Source: Flavobacterium palustre (lineage in GTDB: Bacteria; Bacteroidota; Bacteroidia; Flavobacteriales; Flavobacteriaceae). From it: a DNA stretch of 64,000 nt. Numbering within the stretch: position 1 is the stretch's first letter; each line of letters opens with the position of its first letter. The notes beneath the pieces are model-generated. The model was not told the DNA's origin and did not search any database. It saw only the letters and a program-made list of their open reading frames with translations. The stretch covers positions 186,001 through 250,000 of the forward strand of contig NZ_BMGA01000003.1 in assembly GCF_014639535.1 (NCBI RefSeq), in the 5' to 3' direction. Positions 1-9,404 of this stretch are shown piece by piece. Position numbers and translations under genes: made by a program.

Positions 1-2409
1 AGTTTTGAATTGGATAAAAAAATACTCAAAGGCAATTATCTGATTAGAGCTTATACGCAATGGAATCAGAACTTTGATAATACTTTTGTTTTTGAAGAAT
101 ACATTCAGGTATTTCCAACTGAAACTCTAAATACAGTGATCGAAAATGTTAAACTTGTCAAAGATGAAGCTATTGGCGATCATCTGGAAGTATTTTTCAA
201 CCCGCAAGTTATTGACTCTCTGCAAAAAAACAAACTCAATGTATATGTCACAATTGATGATAAAAAAGACAGCTTACTTATCAAAAAAGGGAAAAATGAC
301 AAATACATTCTGGATTATACCGTTGAAAAAGAAAGCCAATTTGCTACGATTAAAATAGAAACCGAAAACCAGAAAAATTACACGAAAACATTTGTTTTAA
401 ACAAAGATTATCTGGACTTACAATTTTTTCCTGAAAGCGGAGAACTGGTTCACGGACTCAGTAGCAAAGTAGGATTTAAAGCTTTGGACGCTAATGGGAA
501 AGGGAAATATATTGAGGGCGAAATAATTGATGAGCAAGAAAACAGTATCGCTTCATTTAAAAGTAATTCGTTGGGAATGGGAAGTTTTTTTATTGCCAAT
601 GCCGATCATTCTAAAAAATATTATGCCCGATTAAAAGTCCCTTTTTTAAACAAAAATTCAATACGCTATCCGCTACCTAATGTTGCAGCTACCGGAAATA
701 CTTTGGCAGTCAACAAACAGGATGATAAAGTACTTCTTAAAGTTTCATCCAACTACATGAAAAACGATAGTATCATTGTACAAATTTCATTTAGAGGAAT
801 TGATGTATATGAAAAAAAAGTCGCGCTAAATCAGGGTTTTTACCAATCATTACTTGCTACCGATCAAATTCCGGAAGGAATTATTGCTTTTAGCATTTTG
901 GATAATTCCAAAAATCCCATTGCCAGAAGACTTTATTTTAATGAAAAACCACAAAGCCGATTAAAAATTAATCTTTCAGTTGATAAACAAAACTACAGTA
1001 AACGTGAACTAACTCATTTGGATATCCAAACCTCAACTTTTGATGAAAAACCGGTAAAATCCAGTACTTCCCTATTGGTTATCAACAAAGAAGAATTAGG
1101 AACAATGCAAAGCTTACGTCAAAACATATTGTCTTATTTTTTAATAAACTCCGAATTAAAAGGAAACATAGAGAATCCGGGTTATTATTTCAAAGACAAC
1201 AACAGCAACTTTTCTGATTTAGATGTGCTGTTACTCACACAAGGATGGAGTAAATACAATTATTCCAAACCCAATCCTTCGCTTGCTGTTAATCCCGAGA
1301 AATCACTAACGCTATCAGGCAGAGTAAACAAGCTCTTTTCTGAAAAAAAAGGCGTAAAAGACATCCAATTAACCCTAATGACTAATGGAAAAAACAAATC
1401 CTTTTATACGCAGGCTACCGACAGTCTGGGGCGCTTTAATTTTAATTTGAATGACGAATATGGAAAGGAAATAGAAGTACTTATTCAAACCAATAAAAAT
1501 TCAGATAGAAAAGTAAGTAATTCGGTTGTTTTTGACCAAAAAAAATCGCCTGCTATTCTTTTTGAACGCAATAAATCCATTGAACCAATAGACAGTATTG
1601 TTGAAAAATTTATCAATAAAAGTAAAAAACAGAAAGAAATAGAAGAAAAATTCAAACTGCAATTTGGCGGAATTCTTTTAGACCAGGTAACAGTTAGTGG
1701 TAAAATGGCACCCAACAAACAAAAAGTAACCGAAAAATACGGCAAACCTAATACCATAATTAGTGGAAAAGAGATTCTCTCCAAAGAAAAAAAATGGTCT
1801 TATGGATTGTACAGTGTTTTGCTGTTTAATTATCCTGATAAAGTTAGAATAGAAAGAATGCCGGATCAAAATTTATATGCCACCGTCAACAATGAAGCGA
1901 CCTTAGTTCTTGTGGATGGTATTGCTGTTCCTTTTTATGATTATGTTCATATCCCTAATATTTCTCCAAGTGAAGTAAAAAGTTTTGAAATTATTGAATA
2001 TGCCAGCGGTTTTTCAACATTATTTTGTGAAGTACATACTGAACTCAATAATTGTGCTTTCATAGCTCCTCCTTGGGGTAATATTATAGCTATTTACACC
2101 CATGCCGGAATAGGTTTGGCAGGCGCACAAAAATCAAAAGGACTAACCAAAACAACTATTCCTGTTTTTGCTACGCCTCAGGAATTTTATGCTCCAAAAT
2201 ATGAAAACATTCAGCCCGACAGTTGGCAACATCCGGATATTAGAACTTTAATACACTGGCAACCGATATTAAACACAGACGATTCAGGTAAAGCAGCTGC
2301 TTCTTTTTACAATGCCGATAACAAAGGAGAAATTATGGTAGTTGTTGAAGCTATTTCAGATACCGGAGAAATGGGTTATCAGGAACTGAATTATGAAATA
2401 AAGGATTAA
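1..2409 (+). CDS. Large surface protein with TonB-receptor plug domain, 5'-truncated by window edge
   Basis: The frame is open from base 1, so this is the C-terminal 802 residues of a longer protein; the TTG at base 10 is only a possible codon, not a credible start. The visible N-terminal part (about residues 1-400) reads like the macroglobulin-type beta-domains of big flavobacterial surface proteins. A short carboxypeptidase-regulatory-like stretch follows at about 430-510. A plug-like domain lies near 560-700 (LLDQVTVSG, then LVLVDGIAVPF, then a GFSTLF segment). No beta-barrel follows, so it is not a complete TonB-dependent receptor. In this family the plug module is thought to work with an outer-membrane partner, possibly in export or surface assembly; that is inference. 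The next gene is 267 bases away behind a terminator. Exact function is unknown. Confidence 0.75.
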   Translation, partial: SFELDKKILKGNYLIRAYTQWNQNFDNTFVFEEYIQVFPTETLNTVIENVKLVKDEAIGDHLEVFFNPQVIDSLQKNKLNVYVTIDDKKDSLLIKKGKNDKYILDYTVEKESQFATIKIETENQKNYTKTFVLNKDYLDLQFFPESGELVHGLSSKVGFKALDANGKGKYIEGEIIDEQENSIASFKSNSLGMGSFFIANADHSKKYYARLKVPFLNKNSIRYPLPNVAATGNTLAVNKQDDKVLLKVSSNYMKNDSIIVQISFRGIDVYEKKVALNQGFYQSLLATDQIPEGIIAFSILDNSKNPIARRLYFNEKPQSRLKINLSVDKQNYSKRELTHLDIQTSTFDEKPVKSSTSLLVINKEELGTMQSLRQNILSYFLINSELKGNIENPGYYFKDNNSNFSDLDVLLLTQGWSKYNYSKPNPSLAVNPEKSLTLSGRVNKLFSEKKGVKDIQLTLMTNGKNKSFYTQATDSLGRFNFNLNDEYGKEIEVLIQTNKNSDRKVSNSVVFDQKKSPAILFERNKSIEPIDSIVEKFINKSKKQKEIEEKFKLQFGGILLDQVTVSGKMAPNKQKVTEKYGKPNTIISGKEILSKEKKWSYGLYSVLLFNYPDKVRIERMPDQNLYATVNNEATLVLVDGIAVPFYDYVHIPNISPSEVKSFEIIEYASGFSTLFCEVHTELNNCAFIAPPWGNIIAIYTHAGIGLAGAQKSKGLTKTTIPVFATPQEFYAPKYENIQPDSWQHPDIRTLIHWQPILNTDDSGKAAASFYNADNKGEIMVVVEAISDTGEMGYQELNYEIKD

Positions 2410-2483
2410 TTCTGTACCAATAAAATTATAGACACTTTTGATAAAGTAATTCATTTATAGATTTCAGAATTTAGATAATATTG

Positions 2484-2514
2484 AATCCGATTGGCAAAAC
2501 CAGTCGGATTTTTT
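2484..2514 (+). terminator. Rho-independent terminator after the plug-domain gene
   Basis: An 11-bp stem (AATCCGATTGG with CCAGTCGGATT, one G-T pair) closes a 5-base loop and is followed by a run of T. It separates the truncated surface-protein gene from the TonB-dependent receptor. Confidence 0.8.
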
Positions 2515-2619
2515 CATGTATCCAACCATCAGAACATGCAATTATTTCACTGACAATCAACAAACTAAAACAAGTAAAAAAACAAGGTTTTTAATTTTAT
2601 TTAGAATAATTAAAAATAA

Positions 2620-2651
2620 TTTGCTTAGGAAAATTTTAGCGTTTACTTTTG
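2620..2651 (+). promoter_or_regulatory. Bacteroidota promoter of the TonB-dependent receptor
   Basis: TTTG at 2620-2623 and TACTTTTG at 2644-2651 are separated by 20 bases. This is a full match to the Bacteroidota -33 (TTTG) and -7 (TAnnTTTG) consensus. The start codon is 26 bases after the last G. It is the best two-box promoter in the window. Confidence 0.75.
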
Positions 2652-2664
2652 TAGAATAATTCTA
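2652..2664. promoter_or_regulatory. Inverted repeat over the transcription start, candidate iron-repressor operator
   Basis: TAGAAT-A-ATTCTA is a perfect 6-1-6 palindrome immediately after the -7 box, so it would cover the start of transcription. The 10-mer TAGAATAATT also occurs at 2602-2611, just upstream of the -33 box. The gene behind it is a siderophore-type receptor, so an iron-responsive repressor of the Fur or DtxR type is the natural candidate. The regulator is inferred; only the repeats are seen. Confidence 0.5.
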
Positions 2665-2676
2665 AATAACGAGTAA

Positions 2677-5094
2677 ATGAAAATAGCTTACGTTCAAAAA
2701 TTCTTTTGTTTATTACTGCTGCTGAGTTCTGTTAGCATTATAGCACAACCAGGAAACGGTAAAATAAATGGTAAAATTTCTCTTAGTGATAATACTCCTG
2801 CCGAAAGTGTAGGGATTGCTTTAAAAGACACAAAATACAGTACCAATGCCAATCATAACGGGCAATATGAAATTAAAAATATCAAACCCGGCAACTATAC
2901 CCTAATCATCAATGGAATAGGAATTAAATCAATTTCAGAAAACATTACAATACAAAGCAATCAAACGATTACTAAAAATTTCAAACTGACTGAAAGCAAA
3001 GAAGAATTGAATGAAGTAATCATCAAAAGAAACAAATACAAACAGGACAAACCTTCCTTATCCCTTCGTTTGAATACTCCTGTTTTAGAAATTCCGCAAA
3101 ACATACAAATTATTAGTGGTCAAACCTTAAAAGACCAACAAATTACCAGCATGAGCGATGGTGTAATCCGAAATGTGAGCGGTGCAGTACGCATTGAGCA
3201 CTGGGGAGACATGTTCAATAATATTTCTATGCGCGGTTCCCGAGTTCAGGCTTTCCGCAATGGATTTAATGTAGTTTCTTCTTATTGGAGTCCGCTTACT
3301 GAAGACATGAGTTTTGTAGATCATATTGAATTTGTAAAAGGTCCGGCAGGTTTCATGCTTTCCAGTGGAGATCCGGCAGGATTGTATAATGTAGTGACTA
3401 AAAAACCAACCGGAATTACTAAAGGAGAAGTCAATATCCTTGGCGGAAGTTATGATTTTTACAGAGCCAGTATAGATCTGGATGGTAAACTGGATAAAAA
3501 AGGGAAATTACTGTACCGTTTCAACGCAATGGGACAAAATAAAGGTTCGCACCGATCATTTGAACACAACGATCGTTATGTAATTGCTCCCGTAATTTCA
3601 TATCAAATTGATGATAAAACAAAAATCACTGCCGAATACAATTACCAACATGCTAATATGACTGAAGTAGGATCATTTTATGTATTTGGTACAGATGGAT
3701 ACGCAACATTACCAAGAAATTTTACAATGACACAACCGGGTTTACCTGATACCAAAATCAATGACCACAGTGCTTATTTACTATTTGAACATAATTTTAA
3801 TCCCAATTGGAAACTTACAGCACAAACCACTTATTTTAAATATTTACAAAAAGGATACAGTTCCTGGCCTAGTGCTATGGGACCTGGTGCAGTAGATTTA
3901 GATTATAATGGAATTCCTGAAGGAACGCTTCAGGCAGGTGAAATAATCAGAGGAGTAAGTATTTGGGATGCCGATAGTAATATGTATTTAGGACAAATGT
4001 TCGTTAACGGAAAATTCAATACAGGAAATGTTTCTCATAAAGTCTTAGGAGGAATCGATTTAGGAAGTAAAGATTATATGGCTGATTGGGGACAATCACA
4101 CAGTATAGATACCGTTGATGATCCTTTTAATGTCAACAATCCTGATTATGGAACTCCGGCAAATGGAATGCCTAATTTCGATCGAAACACACCTCTAAAA
4201 GACAGAGCAGTAGGTTTCTATGGTTCAGAATATGCCGCAGGATATGTACAGGATGAAATGGGCTTTTTAGAAAATAAAATAAGACTTACTCTGGCAGCAC
4301 GTTATACCTGGATTAACCAGACGAGTACTTACAGCGATCCCGCTACTGACAGTCATATCACGCCTCGTATAGGTTTGAGTGTTTCACTTACGCCAAATAC
4401 TGCTGTTTACGGTTTGTACGATCAGGCATTTACTCCACAAGCTGGAATTGTGAGAGAAGGAAGTATAAAACCATTAACAGGTAATAATATCGAATTTGGT
4501 ATCAAACAAGACTGGTTTGACGGTGCATGGAGTACTACACTTTCTGCCTACAGTATTTTAAAGAAAAACGAATTGACTTCGGATCCTACCAATACACCAT
4601 CGCAAAACTATAGTGTGGTTTTAGGTGAAAAAAGAGCCCAAGGAATAGAGTTTGACGCAAGAGGAAAAATAGTAGAAGGATTGAATTTGATTGCCAATTA
4701 TGCTTTTACAGAATCCATAGTAAACCAATCTAACGTAGATGGCATTACTGAAGGTTCTAATGTTCCCGGTTTTTCAAAACACGTTGCTAACGCCTGGTTA
4801 AATTACACGGTAGTAAATGGGAAATTAAAAGGATTAGGTGCTTCTGTTGGAGGAACTTATCTGGCAGGAAGACAAACGGATACGTGGGCAGTAGGACTTC
4901 AAAAACTACCTAACTATTTTAAAATGGAAGGTGGCTTGTCTTACGAAACAGGAAATTTAAAATTTACTGCTAATATGTTTAACATTTTAAACAAATACCT
5001 GTACAGCGGTTCTTACTATGCTTACTCACAGGCTTATTACTGGCAAACAGAACAGCCAAGAAACATGAGACTTGGTGTTACATACAAATTCTAA
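2677..5094 (+). CDS. TonB-dependent siderophore receptor
   Basis: This 805-residue outer-membrane receptor probably imports a ferric siderophore using TonB energy. It has a signal peptide (residues 1-23, ending near SIIAQ), a carboxypeptidase-D regulatory-like domain (about 28-110), a plug (about 130-245, with IPQNIQIISGQTL, ISMRGSR and the FVKGPAGFMLSSGDPAGLYN block typical of FhuE/FpvA-type receptors), and a 22-strand barrel to the terminal aromatic residue (GVTYKF). The length is normal for the family plus the N-terminal extension. It sits alone between two terminators with a strong promoter and a candidate iron-box. The substrate cannot be read from sequence. Confidence 0.93.
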   Translation: MKIAYVQKFFCLLLLLSSVSIIAQPGNGKINGKISLSDNTPAESVGIALKDTKYSTNANHNGQYEIKNIKPGNYTLIINGIGIKSISENITIQSNQTITKNFKLTESKEELNEVIIKRNKYKQDKPSLSLRLNTPVLEIPQNIQIISGQTLKDQQITSMSDGVIRNVSGAVRIEHWGDMFNNISMRGSRVQAFRNGFNVVSSYWSPLTEDMSFVDHIEFVKGPAGFMLSSGDPAGLYNVVTKKPTGITKGEVNILGGSYDFYRASIDLDGKLDKKGKLLYRFNAMGQNKGSHRSFEHNDRYVIAPVISYQIDDKTKITAEYNYQHANMTEVGSFYVFGTDGYATLPRNFTMTQPGLPDTKINDHSAYLLFEHNFNPNWKLTAQTTYFKYLQKGYSSWPSAMGPGAVDLDYNGIPEGTLQAGEIIRGVSIWDADSNMYLGQMFVNGKFNTGNVSHKVLGGIDLGSKDYMADWGQSHSIDTVDDPFNVNNPDYGTPANGMPNFDRNTPLKDRAVGFYGSEYAAGYVQDEMGFLENKIRLTLAARYTWINQTSTYSDPATDSHITPRIGLSVSLTPNTAVYGLYDQAFTPQAGIVREGSIKPLTGNNIEFGIKQDWFDGAWSTTLSAYSILKKNELTSDPTNTPSQNYSVVLGEKRAQGIEFDARGKIVEGLNLIANYAFTESIVNQSNVDGITEGSNVPGFSKHVANAWLNYTVVNGKLKGLGASVGGTYLAGRQTDTWAVGLQKLPNYFKMEGGLSYETGNLKFTANMFNILNKYLYSGSYYAYSQAYYWQTEQPRNMRLGVTYKF

Positions 5095-5113
5095 AACAAT
5101 TCCTTTTATTAGC

Positions 5114-5150
5114 AAAAAAGCCTGTGAATATAAGATTTACAGGCTTTTTT
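5114..5150. terminator. Bidirectional terminator between convergent genes
   Basis: A 12-bp perfect stem (AAAAAAGCCTGT with ACAGGCTTTTTT) around a 13-base loop, with A and T runs on both sides, serves the rightward receptor and the leftward lipoprotein gene. Confidence 0.85.
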
Positions 5151-5165
5151 GTTATTCCAATTTAC

Positions 5166-6047
5166 TTAATTGACAATTAAATTTAAAGTACTCAAATCCA
5201 ATTGATACACAAATCCTCCTATTTTCTTGGTTTTTTCATCAGCAATTAAAAGCGTGGTTTTGTCTATAAAACAAATGGCTTCTTTTTGAGAAAAATGATG
5301 TAATTCGATACTGTTTACAGAAACTGAGAAAAAATTATCCGAAGTAAAATTTTGAAAAATCCATATTTTACTGTGGCTCAATAAAACTACTTTTTTTCCG
5401 TCAGGACTAATGGCGGCACTTGTTATGGCTGCGTTCTGAAAATCGCCTTCGGCTTTAAATTCGCCTAACAATTCCGCCTGATGTGATCCGGCTTTATTGG
5501 GAACTTTATACAACAAAGTAGTGCCATCAAAACCTTTACTCCTGTTTTTTGTAAACAAGTAAAAGTTATTTTTATATTCAACAAAAGCTTCTACATCATA
5601 AAAAAGTTTGGTTTTCTTAGGAGGAAATTCGGTTTGTTCCGGATAAGCAAAACTAATTTTGTACGATGGAATAACCGACTCTTTTTGCAGAGAATCTTTT
5701 GCAATTTTATAAATAGCCAAATCCCTTCTTTCATTATCGTTATTACCAAAATCGCCTATGTATAAATTATCCTGACTGTCTTTAGTAATATCTTCCCAAT
5801 CCGTGTTAGCTGTCTCACTAATGGTTATTGTTTTTATAATAATTCCCTCGCTGTCTAATCCATAAATTTTGTTAGCATTTCCGCTATCTTCAAGAGTCCA
5901 TATTAAACGGGAATTTTCAGTAAAAACTATTCCTGAAACTTCTTTTAATTGCTTCGGTAAATTATAAAGTTCTGTAATAATGGAAGATTCTCTTTGACAA
6001 AACACAAACAAAGACGATAAAAAAAGAATGGGCAGTATTTTTTTCAT
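5166..6047 (-). CDS. Lipoprotein of unknown function, SdiA-regulated/beta-propeller-like
   Basis: The protein has 293 residues if translation starts at the ATG ending at 6047, which gives MKKILPILFLSSLFVFC, a lipoprotein signal with C17 as the lipidated Cys. A longer frame begins inside the upstream gene and would bury that signal, so it was rejected. The body has repeated short beta-strand segments suggestive of a propeller and the motifs NTDWEDI and LYIGDFGNN near residues 95-120. A clear paralogue lies at 48976-49956 with the same two motifs. The gene starts 13 bases after the stop of the upstream unknown gene, so the two are probably one transcript. Its substrate or partner is unknown; the propeller assignment is inference. 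Confidence 0.75.
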   Translation of the reverse strand: MKKILPILFLSSLFVFCQRESSIITELYNLPKQLKEVSGIVFTENSRLIWTLEDSGNANKIYGLDSEGIIIKTITISETANTDWEDITKDSQDNLYIGDFGNNDNERRDLAIYKIAKDSLQKESVIPSYKISFAYPEQTEFPPKKTKLFYDVEAFVEYKNNFYLFTKNRSKGFDGTTLLYKVPNKAGSHQAELLGEFKAEGDFQNAAITSAAISPDGKKVVLLSHSKIWIFQNFTSDNFFSVSVNSIELHHFSQKEAICFIDKTTLLIADEKTKKIGGFVYQLDLSTLNLIVN

Positions 6048-6060
6048 TTTTAAAATTAAA

Positions 6061-7125
6061 TTAAAATCCGGGTTTGAATAGATCAGGATGTTTGAAGTTG
6101 CGGGTAACAAACTTGAAAGCGGCACTCAAAACATAGCCCATAGAAGTAGCGTTTTTAAAATTCATATCATTGGTATAACGATACAATTCTAACTTTAATT
6201 GTTTAATATGCTCCTCGGGAGCAATTGTATCATTAGACATGATTCGCAATATTTTTTGAATTCGGGTTTCGGCCGAAAGAATTCGCTTAGCCAAAGCCGC
6301 TCTTTCTTCATTTTTATATTGTTCAATCGAACTGTCCTGCAATTTTTCTTTTATTAATTGAATCATCGGAAAATTTTCCTTGAAAAATTGCGGACGGTAA
6401 ATTTTAAAATTCCCTTCATAACACTGCTGATCAAAATCGATAGCTCTGATTTTATAAACCACCTGATCAAAATCGTGAATAGGAACAATTACATAATTAT
6501 AAGCCCGCATATCGCCCAGGAGCCGAATCATACAGCGCTCATTGAATTTAACAAACTCTTTGGCTATCTGGGATTTTTCGGTTTCAGAACAACTTTCAAG
6601 CAAAGTCTCCATAAAAACATCGCCTGGAATTCCTATAATATGTTCTTCGATTAAAGTATCCTGATGAACCAAAAAATTGATTTTATCAGGAGACAAAATA
6701 TGCTCTAATTCTAATCCGTAAATACGGGAAGCATCAGCTTTTTTAATGTAAAAATGTACGTAATTATCATTCAGCACATTACGCACTTTAATCCGGAAAG
6801 GTTTAGAATTTCCAAAAGTACAGTAATCGATAGCATCCACATTTAAGAACCTGATGATATCCGAATTTCCATCCGAATGCAGTAAAGAGTAGATTTTCTT
6901 TAAATTCAAATCAATTTCCTTTCTTTCAAATTCGCTGTAAAAAACCCTAACCCATAAAGTATCCTGATCCAATTTATCATACACATTAACAGAACCTGAA
7001 AAACGTAACAAATCATCATAGGAAATAGCCACTTTCGAAACCCGGTCAAAGCGTTCTAAGTAATCCAGAAGAAAATGATTTACAGGATAAGTTGGTTTTT
7101 TAAACAAAGGGGAAATATCGCTCAT
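6061..7125 (-). CDS. Conserved hypothetical protein, cytoplasmic, 354 aa
   Basis: I do not recognise a named family. No signal peptide or membrane segment is seen, and the protein is rich in charged residues. The middle part (about residues 205-245) contains GDMRAYNYVIVPIHDFDQ followed by IRAIDFDQQ. That order of a polar N-x-V strand and an I-D-F-D motif loosely recalls the catalytic and metal-binding loops of kinase-like folds, but no nucleotide-binding loop is visible, so this is only a hint. The C-terminal third is helical. It is the first gene of a two-gene leftward unit with the lipoprotein and has its own promoter at 7143-7171. Confidence 0.7.
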   Translation of the reverse strand: MSDISPLFKKPTYPVNHFLLDYLERFDRVSKVAISYDDLLRFSGSVNVYDKLDQDTLWVRVFYSEFERKEIDLNLKKIYSLLHSDGNSDIIRFLNVDAIDYCTFGNSKPFRIKVRNVLNDNYVHFYIKKADASRIYGLELEHILSPDKINFLVHQDTLIEEHIIGIPGDVFMETLLESCSETEKSQIAKEFVKFNERCMIRLLGDMRAYNYVIVPIHDFDQVVYKIRAIDFDQQCYEGNFKIYRPQFFKENFPMIQLIKEKLQDSSIEQYKNEERAALAKRILSAETRIQKILRIMSNDTIAPEEHIKQLKLELYRYTNDMNFKNATSMGYVLSAAFKFVTRNFKHPDLFKPGF

Positions 7126-7473
7126 GCAACTGTTTATTTATACAAATTTACACTAATTATTTTAAAGCCAATTTTGAAAAGCCTTCTCAAAAAGAACCAA
7201 AGGCAAAAAAATCCTTTAAATCTTAAAAAAACACTTAACAACTGATTACCAAGAGTTAGGAATAAATGATTGAAATACACATAAAAACCGCTTAAAAAAA
7301 AGAATGTTGTTCATCGATTTTATTTGTGTGCTGCTGGTTTGTTAGGTACTTTTATTTTTTTATAATGATTTTCTCATCATTAAAACATTTAAAACAAGCC
7401 TTTAAATACTTACAAATTTGAAATTTTTCCCCTAACATAAAGTCATTTTTTTTGCTTTATTAGAACATTTATA
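7126..7473. other. Divergent intergenic region, 348 bases
   Basis: AT-rich spacer between the leftward unknown gene and the rightward histidine kinase. It holds the leftward promoter listed separately. I see no clear TAnnTTTG box for the kinase and no coding sequence. Confidence 0.5.
7143..7171 (-). promoter_or_regulatory. Promoter of the 354-aa hypothetical gene
   Basis: On the minus strand TAAATTTG (7150-7143) matches TAnnTTTG, with TTG at 7171-7169 and an 18-base spacer. The G lies 18 bases before the start codon. Confidence 0.55.
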
Positions 7474-8967
7474 ATGAATAAACAGGAAATTTACAATAAG
7501 ACAATCGATACTTTTGAAATTGGAATTTGGGATATTAACCTGAAAAATAATTGTATTTCATGGGATGTCAACACTAAATCTTTCTTTGAAGTCTCAGCCG
7601 ATTTTATGCCTGATTTTAAAAATACTTTAGTTTTTTTTAATCGAAAAAATCTAATCCAATTCAAAACACTACTCCAAAAAGCGATTGAAAACACAGTTCC
7701 TGTTTGCGGAAAATTCCAAATTATCACAACTCAAAAAACAATCAAACACCTGGAATGTATTTGCCAGGTAGAATTTATAGCTAATCAACCCCTTCGATTC
7801 TACGGTACTTTTAAAGATATTACTTTAGAACAACAACGAACAAGTGCATTAGAATTAGCCATCCAAAAATTCTCTTCGGTATTTTCCAATGCTAATGATG
7901 CTATTGAAAATCTGGGGCTGTTAGCTCTGGTTGCTGCTGAAACCAAAGACTGCATTATTATTACCGATACCGAAGGTAAAGCCATCTGGGCCAATAAAGC
8001 CTATAGGAGTTTAACCGATTTATCATTAGAAGACATTATTGGTAAAGAACCTGATTATATTTCTATTGGGATTGAAACTAATTTTGAAAGCATAAAAAAA
8101 ATCCGCCAGGCTCTGGAAAAAAAGCAGGAAACTAAGGTGGTTTTTCAAAATTACAACAAGTACAAAGAGAAATACTGGCTCGAATTAAACATTACTCCTG
8201 TATTTGACAGTAAAGGTAATTGCACCAAATTTATCGGCATTGGCAGAGATATTACCGCTACAAAAGAAAAAGAAATTGAACTCAAACACATTCTGGAAGT
8301 CAGTAATCAGCAGAACAACAAACTTTTAAATTTTGCGCATATTGTTTCTCATAATATTCGTTCGCATACCTGCAATTTACAAATGGTTTTAAACGTTATT
8401 GATGAAACCGATGCTATCGATGAAAAATTAAGTTTTATTGAAATGTTCAAAGAAGGTACCGAAAAATTATCCAAAACCATCGAAAATTTAAACGAAGTAA
8501 TTACCATCCAAAAAAACAGTAAAACCAAAAAAACAAAAGTTAATTTAAAATCAGAAATAGAAAAAATTACGGCTGCTTTCAGAGAAAAAATCAGCATTAC
8601 ACAAAGTATTCCTGCTAATGTAAATATCAATGTTATACCTGATTATCTGGAAAACATTGTTTACAATTTATTAACTAATGCCATAAAATACCAATCTCAT
8701 GAAAGATTTCCTGTATTAGATATTAGTTATAAAACAGCCGAAGGATTTCATGTTGTTTCATTTAAGGACAACGGATTAGGAATTAACATTCAAAAAAACA
8801 AACATAAATTATTTGGCATGTACAAAACGTTTCATGAAAATGAAGATGCTAAAGGTATTGGATTATTTATTGCAAAAAACCAAATTGAAGCCATGAAAGG
8901 GAAAATTGAAGTCGAAAGTACAGAAGGATTAGGCAGCACTTTTAAATTGTATTTTAATGAAAAATAA
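7474..8967 (+). CDS. Cytoplasmic PAS-domain sensor histidine kinase
   Basis: This 497-residue kinase has no membrane segment. Two PAS-like regions (about 10-125 and 145-270; the second ends FIGIGRDIT) precede the dimerisation/phosphoacceptor helix with SHNIRSH, placing the phosphorylated His at residue 293. The ATPase domain shows the N box (NLLTNAIKYQ), the G1 box (DNGLGI) and the G2 box (GIGLFIAK), and ends with GLGSTFKLYF. It overlaps the next gene, a lone receiver domain, by 11 bases, so the two are translationally coupled partners. The signal sensed is unknown. A second cassette of the same design is at 17906-20026. Confidence 0.92.
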   Translation: MNKQEIYNKTIDTFEIGIWDINLKNNCISWDVNTKSFFEVSADFMPDFKNTLVFFNRKNLIQFKTLLQKAIENTVPVCGKFQIITTQKTIKHLECICQVEFIANQPLRFYGTFKDITLEQQRTSALELAIQKFSSVFSNANDAIENLGLLALVAAETKDCIIITDTEGKAIWANKAYRSLTDLSLEDIIGKEPDYISIGIETNFESIKKIRQALEKKQETKVVFQNYNKYKEKYWLELNITPVFDSKGNCTKFIGIGRDITATKEKEIELKHILEVSNQQNNKLLNFAHIVSHNIRSHTCNLQMVLNVIDETDAIDEKLSFIEMFKEGTEKLSKTIENLNEVITIQKNSKTKKTKVNLKSEIEKITAAFREKISITQSIPANVNINVIPDYLENIVYNLLTNAIKYQSHERFPVLDISYKTAEGFHVVSFKDNGLGINIQKNKHKLFGMYKTFHENEDAKGIGLFIAKNQIEAMKGKIEVESTEGLGSTFKLYFNEK

Positions 8968-9361
8968 GAGCACTTACCTTATTGATGATGACAAATTATC
9001 CATTAAATTAATGAGTATGCTCATCTCAAAAAATAATTTTTGTGAAGAATTAATTTCATTTCACAATCCGCAAACCGCCTTGAACGAACTTAAAAACAAC
9101 AGTAACAATCCGGCTAAACTACCTGATGTTATTCTGTTAGATTTGAACATGCCGGTACTGGACGGCTGGCAATTTTTAGACGAATTTGTATTAGTCCCAT
9201 TTGCAAAAAAAATAACTGTTTTTATTGTTTCTTCTTCCATTGACCCTTCTGATTTAGAAATGGCAAAAAATTATCCAATAATAAAAGATTATATTATAAA
9301 ACCCCTCAGCTCCGAAAAATTGAAACAGGCTACATTACAAATTGAAAATGACGTTGAATAA
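8957..9361 (+). CDS. Single-domain response regulator (REC only)
   Basis: At 134 residues this is a receiver domain and nothing else. The acidic pocket is D10-D11-D12, the phosphoacceptor is D62 in LLDLNMP, the switch residue lies in FIVSSS and the conserved Lys in IIKP. It resembles the Rcp1-type regulators that accompany PAS-type kinases. With no DNA-binding output domain it must act by protein contact or pass the phosphate on, for example to an HPt protein such as the one at 45344-45688. That relay is speculation. Confidence 0.93.
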   Translation: MKNKSTYLIDDDKLSIKLMSMLISKNNFCEELISFHNPQTALNELKNNSNNPAKLPDVILLDLNMPVLDGWQFLDEFVLVPFAKKITVFIVSSSIDPSDLEMAKNYPIIKDYIIKPLSSEKLKQATLQIENDVE

Positions 9362-9404
9362 ACTACTTTAGGGCAGAGTCTCAGGTGTATTAGTGAAATA
9401 ATCG

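Noticed and set aside
10-12. TTG as the start of the first gene
   Set aside because: The frame is open to base 1 and the protein family is longer at the N-terminus, so the gene is cut by the window.
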